A stretch of DNA of 64,000 bases from UBA6164 sp964344155 (GTDB taxonomy: Bacteria; Patescibacteriota; Gracilibacteria; BD1-5; UBA6164): NCBI GenBank assembly GCA_964344155.1, contig CAYFMG010000006.1, forward strand, positions 5,808 to 69,807, given 5' to 3'. The translations under genes were made by a program, and so were the position numbers. Position 1 is the stretch's first letter, and every line of letters starts with the position of its first letter. The notes under the pieces are model-generated. The model was not told the origin of the DNA, did not search any database, and saw only the letters and a program-made list of their open reading frames with translations. This document shows positions 55,195 to 64,000 of this stretch, piece by piece.

Positions 55195-57209
55195 AATTAT
55201 TCTGAAAACTAACAACTAATTATTTTTATGAAAGAATAAATAAAAAAGACTTATCTATATTGTTTTATAAACAAATATTTGATAAAAAGTTTTTTCTAAA
55301 CTTCATGAAAAATAAGTATTTTGAAAGATTTAGTTTTACAGCTCAAGAGAAAAAAATGATTTTATCTGAGCTTGATTTTTTGGTGAAAAAATTAGATTAT
55401 ATAAATAATATAAAAGTTCTAGAAAATAAATTTATCTGAGCAGATTTGATTTTTTGTTATTCTATTTTTAATAAAATTCTCTCATATTATAATAATTATT
55501 ATAAATGAGAATGAAATATAAATCTAAGTAAATGAGTGTATTTAAGATTTGAGGTTTTTGATTTAGAACAAGATATAGATAAACATTATAATTCAGAAAT
55601 TTTTAAAGACTTATTACTTCCAATTATAGAAAACATAGAAACAGAGGATAATTTAGTTTCTATGGAAGTTTTTTGGCCACATGAGCTTGTATTTACTTTT
55701 CTTATATGAAAATATTTAAAAGAGAATAGAAAAGACTCAAGACTTGTAATAAATTTTTCAAGAGCAAATGAACAATTTGATTTTTCAAACTGGGATGAAA
55801 CTTTTAAAAAAGTATGAAACAAAGTTTTTGATTATATAGATTATATAGTATTTTTCAGAGATTACTGAGAGTCTATATGAAAACTTATGAGATATTATAA
55901 CAAAAAAAATATAAATCTAGAAGATATATCCAATCTAATGTATTTAAAAAACGGAGAAATAATATTTAAAAGAGATGTAGAAACAAAAGATAATGCAAAA
56001 TTATTAGATGTATTTATAAAAAATAGTTTAAACACAAATAATATACATGATAAGTTTTGAAAAAAATCTATAGTAGCAAGACTTTTACCATATAAGTGTT
56101 TTTATAATAAATGTAGTTTTTGTGTTATAAATGGTCAAAATATATATAAATATGATAAAAACTATACATACTTTGATTTTGTTGATAAATGGATTGATTT
56201 TATAAAAGATTCAGGAGTCGAAGATTTAAATTTTATGGATGAAGCAATACCTCCAGTTGTTCTAGTTTATCTAGCAAAAAAGATAGTTGAAAACGACTTA
56301 TCTATAAACTATCAAATCAGAACTAGATTTTCAAAAGAATTTCTTAAAAAAGAAAATGTTTCACTATTTTTTAAATCATGAATGAGGTATTGTTGAGTAT
56401 GACTTGAGTCTGCATCAGATAGGGTAAATAAAGATATAGCAAATAAATGAGTAGATGATTTAAGTATAAAAGATAAACTAACAGTAATACATCTTTTTGA
56501 TAGAGCTTGAATTAGTTTTCATAACTATTCTATTATGTGATTTCCTACAGAAACAAAGCAGGAAAGTCTTTTTACTATGAAATTTCTGGTAAATAATATA
56601 GTAAAATCAAATCATTTTACATCTACACCAAATATTTTTCACTTAATGAAGCGATCAGGTATTTATAAAGATAGAGAAAAACTAGGTATTGAAATAATTG
56701 ATGAGGATGACTCAAAATTAAATTTTGATTTTTTAGATAATTGAAAAAAAAGAGACTATAATTTTTTAACAACTCTTGTAGAACAAGTTCATATATCTCA
56801 GTTTATGCCATGGTTGAGTGTTAATAATAGACCATATGATATATCAGAATTCTGGGACTTTGTTGATAGAACTTGATTTTTCTATTTTATAAAAAGATAT
56901 TATAAAAAAAATCCTTATCATACTTTTTGGAAGATTAATTCTTCTGTAAAATGATTAGATTATGAGGAAATAAAAAATAAAAAATTTAGTTTAAGTAACT
57001 ATATTCAAGTATTTGAAAATAATACAGAGAATATAGATATTTATGATTGGGTTTTATCTAAACAAATAAGTATCCCAGAAATGTATAAAGATTTCCTAAA
57101 CAACTATGATAACCAAAAAACTCTAGAAGAAAATACAAAAAAATACAATATATCTCAAAAAGAAGATATATTGTACTTAATAGATAGTAAAGTTTTACTT
57201 TTATCATAA
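55176..57209 (+). CDS. Radical SAM enzyme G with C-x4-C-x2-C cluster (B12-type radical SAM layout)
   Basis: 677 aa. The N-terminal about 290 residues are an alpha/beta region in the place of a cobalamin-binding domain, with V-F-W-P-H-E-L and F-R-D-Y-G-E-S. The cluster is C-F-Y-N-K-C-S-F-C (Cys308, 313, 316), again with four residues between the first pair. G-V-G-L-E-S-A-S-D-R-V-N and S-I-M-G-F-P-T-E-T-K-Q match enzyme D. Its last nine bases overlap the convergent prepilin peptidase gene. Substrate unknown; C-methylation or another radical rearrangement is possible. Confidence 0.8.
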
Positions 57210-58553
57210 AACAAAATATTTTTTTACAATGGATATAATAAACTCTAGAATAGCAAGTATTATCTTGTTTTCAAAAATATATGTTACTATAAATCAAATT
57301 ATTATATAGGGAGCAAAAGCAAAAGCATCAAGTATTTTTACATGTTTTATTGGTGTATTATTGTCTAGTTTCTTATATATTTCATTTTTTGTTAAGATTA
57401 TTTGAGATAATCTTTTTATTCATTCTTCATCTGTTTCTAAATTATTTAGATATTCTTTATAATCTCACATTATAAGTTTCTTTTTAAGTTTATTTGAAAC
57501 TCACCCTAGTCTTTTATCTGTTTTTGGATTATTTATATAGTCAAATGATGCATATTTTCATATTACATCTATTAGATATTTTTTATCTAGTATATCTCAG
57601 ACTTGTATGTCTTTTAATTCTACATATCTAGTTTCAGATATAGAAAAAGTAAGTTTATAACTATAAATTAAGATCTTAACCAAAGCATAAATTATTATAT
57701 AAAGAGTAAAAATTCTATACAAGTGAAATAGTATAACTTCTTTGTTTATACTGTATTCTATATATATAAAGTAACTAAGAAAACTAAATATTATTAAAAT
57801 AAAAGTATTATCAATATGAGCTTGTTTTATATAAAATCTATTAGATATTTTTCTTCTTAAGTATAAATAACTATTTCTAACAAGCCGTATAAGTCATATA
57901 AAAATAGCTAGCAAGAATACTATTAAATATAAATGGTATTCTATAAGTAGGTTTTTTAATAATTCTACATTTTGACCTTCACTTAAAAAATCATTTACAG
58001 TATATATTCTAATTAATCTTATACTTACAAAAATAACTAAAAATACAGTTATCCATTTTAAGAAACTAAAAAGATTACTTCATCAATTATTTGTTTTGTA
58101 TGTATTCCATTTTTCACCTATATCTTGCTTTATATTTCATATAAGACTTTTTGCATACTCTAAATTTAATAGACATCTTCAGAGATAAAACCGCAAAAAG
58201 AATAAAAATAAATATGCTATAACAACCAGTGCTAGATTTCATGTAAAAGGTATAACTCAGATAGAGGGAAGAAATAGTGTTAAAACTAGTAAATATTTGG
58301 CATCTCAAGCTGACCAAATAGATAAATAGTATAACAAGAAAGATACAAGAAAACTTAGAAAAATCTGTCAGAAAAAAGCAAGTAGGTTTAGATCAGGAAA
58401 ACTTAAAAATAAATAAGCATAATAAAAAGGAAGTAGTAATAATAAATAACCTAAGAATTTATTAGGTATTTTTTTTATTTTTATATCAGACTCTATTATC
58501 TTATAGTTTAGATACAAAAAAGGGATTAACAGAATATAGAAAATATATTGCAT
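57201..58553 (-). CDS. Type IV prepilin/preflagellin peptidase (A24) with long membrane C-terminus
   Basis: 450 aa. The two catalytic Asp are in E-S-D-I-K-I-K-K-I-P-N (Asp23) and W-S-A-G-D-A-K-Y-L (Asp84, the G-x-G-D motif with the first Gly replaced). Several TM segments fill residues 1-140. A further set of TM segments and a cytosolic stretch extend to the end, making it nearly twice the 200-250 aa of a PilD/PibD core. It should cleave the class III leaders of the pilin-like proteins in this window, two of which have Ala at -1. Confidence 0.75.
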
Positions 58554-58604
58554 TTTACTTATCTAAATATATAATTTGATTTATTATATATTAAATACAA
58601 TCTT

Positions 58605-59735
58605 ATGCAAAATTTAAAATACTATGTTTTGTGAAAAAAGGATTCAAAATTATTAAAAGAGTATTTTCAAAAATACTATATCAAACTACAATCTTATCTT
58701 AAAGAGTTAAAACAAAAAGATATTTTGACTTGAGAAATAGATAAATTATTAACTGTAGATAATAGAGATTTTATATTAAATGCAGACCAAGCATCGTTGA
58801 TTCATTTAATTTATTCTAATATTATAAAAAAAGAGGAATTATATATAGGAAATACTGATTTATACATAGATAGATTAAGAAATGAAATAGGTGTTTTTCT
58901 TTCTGAGTGAATAGATAGCCCTAATTTAGTTCAAAATAAAGGTAGTAAAATCCCTGGTACAGATATTAGAATTACAACAAATGATAATAATCCTTTTTGA
59001 CCTCATCTTTTTCATCCGGAATACAATACAACATGATGAGGTTTATGATGGTGAAAAAAAGCAGAAAAAGAGTGGTTAGATATATATGAAAAAAGTGTAG
59101 ATCTTTTAAAAGAAGTAGATGATTGAATATATGAAGAGTTAATACAAGTAATAACAAAAATTATACCACTATGAACAGCTGAATGATACCATAATTCAGC
59201 GTCATGTAGGGAAGCAGTATGACATTTATATATGTGATATACTATAGATTCTGAAAACCCTGAAATAGAAAATGTAGAAGCTCTTATACATGAGTACTCT
59301 CATAATAAATTAAATTTATTATTACAAGAGGATCCTATAATCTTAAATGATAAAACTGAAAAATATTATTCAGCTATAAGACCTGATGCTAGACATATCC
59401 ATTGAATTTTTTTATGATATCATGCTTTTGCCCCAACTATGTATATTTTAATGAAATCATATTTAAAATGATATTTACCAAAAAGTAATAATAGTTTAGA
59501 AAAAGTAGTACTTTTTCATATAAAAACAAAGTTTTTGCAAAAAGTAATAAAAAAACATGCAAAACTAACTAATATGTGAAAAGAAATATCAAAAGAGATA
59601 GATTATCTAATAGAAAAAATGGATGTTTTATTAAAGCAAATGAACTCATCAAAAGAGATTATATTAAAAGCAAAGAAAAAACAAATAGAGCATTTTAATG
59701 GTGTTGTTAGAGAGTACCCACACCTAGAATACTAA
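58605..59735 (+). CDS. HExxH-motif peptide-hydroxylase-like protein
   Basis: 376 aa. H-E-Y-S-H (His229, Glu230, His233) sits in A-L-I-H-E-Y-S-H-N-K-L, then Y-Y-S-A-I-R-P-D-A-R-H-I-H-G-I-F-L-G. This matches the HExxH-motif family linked to RiPP clusters, members of which are 2-oxoglutarate-dependent beta-hydroxylases rather than proteases. N-terminal helical region (1-90), then G-H-L-Y-M-G-Y-T-I-D. No radical SAM motif. Its place at the edge of the radical SAM cluster supports a peptide-tailoring role. Confidence 0.75.
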
Positions 59736-59769
59736 AATATTTGCAAAAATAACGAAAATATGAGAAAAT

Positions 59770-59805
59770 AATTAAAGATTAAATTTAAGTCTTTAATTAT
59801 TTTTT
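59770..59805 (+). terminator. Intrinsic terminator after the HExxH gene
   Basis: AATTAAAGA / TCTTTAATT around TTAAATTTAAG, then ATTTTTT. It abuts the next ATG. Confidence 0.65.
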
Positions 59806-62343
59806 ATGAATAAATTTTTTAAAATATTAGTTTTATTTATATTCACTTGTAATATAACACATGCATGACTGTATGTTACATCTACAAAAAACTTTTCGAG
59901 TAACTCATGATCAACAAATTGTTGATCGTGAGAATCTGGCTCTACAAGTCAAACGTCTATTGTAACAGGTAATGTATGAAGTTCATGAACTTTTTATTGT
60001 TTAAAAGATGATGTTACTGCTCCAACAGGATCAGTAAGTTATAGCCCTGATACATGGACCAATACAGATGTAACTGTTAGTATTACTTGTAATGATAGTG
60101 AATCAGGTTGTGATATGTATGCTATTTCAGGATGGTCTATATCATGAAACACATACTCAAAAACATTTTCATCTAATACTTCAGGTTCTATTTCTCTGAA
60201 AGATAAAGTAGGGAATATCTGAACGGCTAATTATAATATTACACATATAGATAAAGTTTCTCCAGTTACAAGTGATGTAAGTTCAAATTTATCTGAATCA
60301 ACTTATAACTTAGCAACTAATTCTAAAAATATAAATATATCTGTACAAAATGCAGGATGATCACCAATTAATTTAATAGAGGCAGAATTTGAAAATACAG
60401 CTAATAACTGAACTGTATCTTATTCCTCAACATCAAGTTCTTTAAATAAAAATGTAGATATAAGTAATGTTGATAATGATATAAATTCAAATAATTATAG
60501 AGATTATACATACAATATCACAAAAGTATGTGACCAAGCAGGAAACTGTACAAATAATATAGCTGATTTTACATATCATGTTTATGCAAATAATACAGAT
60601 ACATCTAGCTCTAGTATTCAATGAACATGAAACTTTGATGATGAAGTAGCTGATTGATCGACAAAAAATCTTACTATAAGACTTAGAGACGTTTATGAAA
60701 ATAAAGTTGTGCCAGTTTATGAAAATAATTGAACGACAAAACTTAGAGATGTTACTTTAAAATGAGTTTATAATAATAGCTTATACTTAGATCAAGTTAA
60801 TAACTCTTGAATATGAGTTGAAGTGAGTTGATTTGATAATAATACTTTTGAAAATTCTATTATATGAGATGCAAAAGAAAAAAGTACTACTATTAATGAT
60901 AAAGCAAACAATGATGGTAACTATACTATAAAATTCAAAGTATACTCTCCTACAGCTAATGCTTCAGCTACTGATGGAAGAGAGTATGCTAAATGAAATT
61001 TTACTTTAACATCTGTAAAATCTGATCTAAGTGATATATCATGAGAGATTTCTTTAAATCAAAATATTGATTTCCAATTTAAACCAGTTTATTATATTGA
61101 AAATGCTTGAGAAATAGCAGATGATTGATTTATTGAATGAAGAACTCAAACATGAGCAATAAATATAGAACAAAACTCAAGTGTTACAACTACAAATAAA
61201 GAGTTATACATATTACAAACATGAGATAAAGCAGCTGAATTTACTTCAACATGACAAATAGATTCAGAGGCAGAAAAAATAATTGCTAGTTCACATGTAG
61301 GTATTTGAACTTTGTTTAAATCTTCTTTTACCAATACTACAGATTATATATTCAAAATACTTATTAGTTTAGTTAATTCATCAGGGTATATAGATGACTT
61401 AAAAGATGTACAATTAAAACAATATATAAAATATAATATTGCTTCTAAACAAATTACTTATTTAGCATGAATATTAAATAGTACCAATACACAAAACTTT
61501 GAAACACTAAAAGTTATATGAAATACAAATATTGATAAAGACAAACAAAAAGATTTAACTGCTAATCAAGATGAAGAAGATATTAAAAATCTAGCTTGAG
61601 AGATTACAAAAGCAACTTTAAAAAGAGATATTAGAAAAAAATCTATTAACTTAATAAAAGTAATTGATACTAATAACTGAACAAAAACAATATCAAATTT
61701 ATCTTGAGCTGATTGGTCAGCAAATACTGATTGAAGAAAAATAAAAGAAGTATTATACTTCTGAGGATTAAATTGATCAAATGTAGTACTTAATTCTCCT
61801 TGATTTAAACTTGATTGAAAGAAAACAATTATAGTTAGATGATGAAATTTATATATCAAATCAAATGTTATAAATAATACTGCCGGTGATATTCTTTGAA
61901 TAATTGTATTAAAAGATACTAACAATAAATGATGAAATGTATATATAGATACTCAAGTACAAAAATTAGATGCTGTAATATATGCTGATAAATCAGTTAT
62001 AAGTTATAATGAATTTTATAACAATTGAGATGCAAGCAATACATCAAGACATGAGGTAGATGCAAATATAAATAATGCAGTAATGCAAAATCAATTATAT
62101 ATATATGGTTCTGTATTCTCAGAAAATACTATTTGATGAGCTAAGTTAGATCCTCCTGTGTGTCCATTTTATGTAGATGCTTTAGGTCTTAACTGTGATA
62201 TGTCTAGAGCTCAAAGGTATGATTTTAATTATTTGAGATGATGAACACAAAATAAATATGATCCAACTTATGAGAACTATCCGGTTATTATAAAATATAA
62301 TTCTAGAGTACAAACTACACCACCACCATTATTTGGAAACTAA
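59806..62343 (+). CDS. Secreted Ig-like-repeat protein of unknown function
   Basis: 845 aa with a signal peptide (residues 1-20, ending T-H-A). The head (N-F-S-S-N-S-G-S-T-N-C-G-S-G-E) and the first Ig-like repeat (V-S-I-T-C-N-D, S-G-C-D-M-Y-A-I-S-G-W-S, K-D-K-V-G-N) are closely related to the protein at 37993. A second part of 500 residues is Asn/Thr/Lys-rich and ends with beta-strand-rich repeats (G-G-N-L-Y-I-K-S-N-V, Y-I-D-T-Q-V-Q-K-L-D-A-V). Probably an extracellular structural or adhesive protein. I recognise no enzyme motif. Confidence 0.8.
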
Positions 62344-62372
62344 AAAAAGCCCCCGCGGGGCTTTTTTTTTAA
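62342..62372. terminator. Bidirectional terminator
   Basis: AAAAAGCCCC GCG GGGGCTTTTT with A and T runs on the two sides, serving the Ig-like gene and rpoD. Both stops overlap it. Confidence 0.9.
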
Positions 62373-63811
62373 AAGAATTTTATTTTATCTGCATTTGGAT
62401 GTTCTCTTAGTTTTTCTAGAGTTTTGGCTTCTATTTGTCTGATTCTTTCTCTTGTAACTCAAAATTCTTTACCTACTTCTTCTAGGGTATGTACATCTCA
62501 ACCATCAAGACCAAATCTCATTATGATAATTTTTCTTTCTCTTGGAGTCAAGAAATCAAGCATATCATATAAATTATTTTTAAGTAAATTCATATTTGTT
62601 TGATTGTCTGGAGTTGGATTCTTATCATCTTCTATAAAATCTCATAAACTAGTATCTTCTTCTGATCAAACAGGAGAATCAAGACTTAATATATCTTGAC
62701 TTATTCTCATTATTTGTCTTACTTTTCTTATATCCATATCTAGCTCTGTTGCTAGTTCTTCCATAAGAGGTTCACGAGTTAATTCTTGAGTTAATCTTCT
62801 GTAAGTATGAGTAAATTTATTTATAGTTTCGATCATATGAACAGGTACTCTGATTGTTCTTGCTTGGTCTGCTATTGCTCTTGTTACTCATTGTCTAATC
62901 CACCAAGTAGCATAAGTTGAGAATTTAAATCATTTTTCAGCATCAAATTTATCTACAGCTCTAAACAGTCATACATTTCATTCTTGTATTAGATCTAGTA
63001 ATCCAAGACCTCTTCACATATATTTTTTAGCAATAGAAACTACTAGTCTCAAGTTGGCTGCAGCTAGTTTTTTTCTAGCTTCCATACTACCAGCTTTTAT
63101 TTGTTTTCATAAAAGTATTTCTTCTTCAGAAGTAAGTAGTTCAACTCTTCAGATTTCATTTAGATACATTCTGATAGAATCATCACTTATTTCTGATAGG
63201 GAAACAGATTGTTTTATTTCTTTTCTACTTTTTTTATCTCAAGAGAATAAGTTTTCTTTATCTAAGTTATCAACAATATCTACTTTTAGTTGTAGGAATC
63301 TAGTATATACTTCATCAAGTAAATCTAGGTCTTCTTCAGCATTTGGTATAGCAGACATTACTTCATCTTGAGTAACACTTCAGTCTTTTTTACCTTTTTT
63401 CATTAGTTCTTGAATTGCTTCAGGCATTCATTCAAGGATTTTTTCAGGTACTTTTACATCTATAAATTCTTGTAAACCTTTTCAGACTCTTCTTTTATCT
63501 TCACTTCTATCTTTTGGTAGTTTATTTAATCATTTTTCTTTTTGAAGGGCTACAGCAATTTCTTCTCAGTCTTCTGTTAATTCTATGTTTTCTAAGTCTT
63601 CTTCCGTTGGTCATTCTTCTAGTTCCATAAAAGCTTCTTGCAAATCTTCTTCGATTTCTTTTTTGCTTCATAGTTTTTCATTTGCTTGTAGATTAACTGA
63701 TTTTAGTCATTCTAAATCCAGTCATACTTTTTTCAGTTCATTTAGATTTAATTGATCTAGACTTATTTCTTCAACACTATTGTTTCTTTTTGAGTCTTTT
63801 TTTGTAGCCAT
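62369..63811 (-). CDS. rpoD: RNA polymerase primary sigma factor
   Basis: 480 aa. An acidic N-terminus (residues 1-120) is followed by a region 1.1-like segment, region 1.2 (D-S-I-R-M-Y-L-N-E-I-G-R), regions 2.1-2.4 (L-R-L-V-V-S-I-A-K-K-Y, G-L-L-D-L-I-Q-E-G-N-V-G-L, F-S-T-Y-A-T-W-W-I-R-Q), region 3 and region 4.2 (V-T-R-E-R-I-R-Q-I-E-A-K). The W-W-I-R-Q motif reads -10 DNA, which fits the TATAAT-like promoters seen here. Tryptophans are UGG, so UGA is not Trp. Confidence 0.97.
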
Positions 63812-63948
63812 TTATTTGTAATTAATATGTTAAATATTTTTAGAAGGGATTATATTAAAAAAGGGAAGAAAAGCAAGTAAAAAATAAACTTGCAAATTTT
63901 AAGAATATTAATACTATCTATTATGTATTATTTTCTTAAAAAATAACC

Positions 63949-64000
63949 ATGAAAAAATTACATAACAAAGGTTTTACCTTAGTGGAATTAATAGTTGTGA
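63949..64000 (+). CDS. Start of a third pilin-like adhesin (cut by window end)
   Basis: The 52 visible bases are identical to those at 13040-13091: M-K-K-L-H-N-K-G then F-T-L-V-E-L-I-V-V. Identity stops at the start codon; the upstream bases differ. It is a paralog of the 13 kb adhesin, probably with its own C-terminal module beyond the window. Confidence 0.8.
   Translation, partial: MKKLHNKGFTLVELIVV

Noticed and set aside
1..64000. In-frame UGA codons as sequencing errors, selenocysteine or tryptophan (code 4)
   Set aside because: They are far too many, sit at invariant glycines, have no SECIS-like pattern, and Trp positions use UGG (for example W-W-I-R-Q in RpoD).

Overview
The window is a low-G+C, gene-dense bacterial chromosome segment that only reads sensibly if UGA is a glycine codon (translation table 25). 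UGA sits at invariant glycines: the ATP synthase beta P-loop, the HtpG lid motif, the PBP K-T-G box and the glycine zipper of subunit c. Tryptophan is still UGG, and every gene stops at UAA or UAG. This points to Candidatus Absconditabacteria (SR1) or Gracilibacteria; I cannot decide between them. The standard six-frame view shatters nearly every gene, so all coordinates here were re-read with UGA as Gly.

Layout. 1-12.9 kb: PBP transpeptidase (cut by the window edge), CPA2 antiporter, tRNA-Phe, htpG behind a CIRCE operator, gpmI, enolase, DUF302 protein, lytic-transglycosylase-like protein, mltG and a secreted propeller-like protein. 13-29.9 kb: surface and export genes: two giant pilin-like modular adhesins (one broken by an in-frame UAA), an ArsR-like regulator with an RND-type adaptor and pump, a Fic protein with a phased operator array, and a secreted beta-propeller protein. 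30-38 kb: F-type ATP synthase operon (atpB-E-F-H-A-G-orf-D-C) whose subunit c is a six-hairpin concatemer. 38-41 kb: secreted Ig-like/FISUMP protein and a small type IV pilin-like protein.

41.2-59.7 kb is the most unusual part: a His-Xaa-Ser (Hxs) peptide-modification locus (HxsD, a second HxsD-like protein, HxsB, and a precursor with six H-x-S motifs). It is followed by seven more radical SAM enzymes, a TPR lipoprotein, a DUF3050 protein, an aminoglycoside-phosphotransferase-fold kinase, a methyltransferase and a HExxH peptide-hydroxylase-like protein. Three of the radical SAM genes are paralogs and two share an unusual C-x4-C-x2-C cluster motif. Inside this region sits one gene with no UGA-Gly codons at all, an alpha/beta-hydrolase lipoprotein that looks like a recent import from a standard-code bacterium. 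A prepilin peptidase lies at the end of the cluster. 59.8-64 kb: a second Ig-like secreted protein, rpoD, and the start of a third pilin-like adhesin identical over its visible bases to the one at 13 kb.

A family of two-lobed palindromic elements (about 100-120 bp, plus half copies) is scattered between genes, including inside the ATP synthase and RND operons. One half copy has become part of a prepilin leader. The only stretch near 300 bp without a protein gene, 3422-3725, holds a terminator, tRNA-Phe, the htpG promoter and CIRCE. I saw no CRISPR array, transposase, rRNA or prophage.
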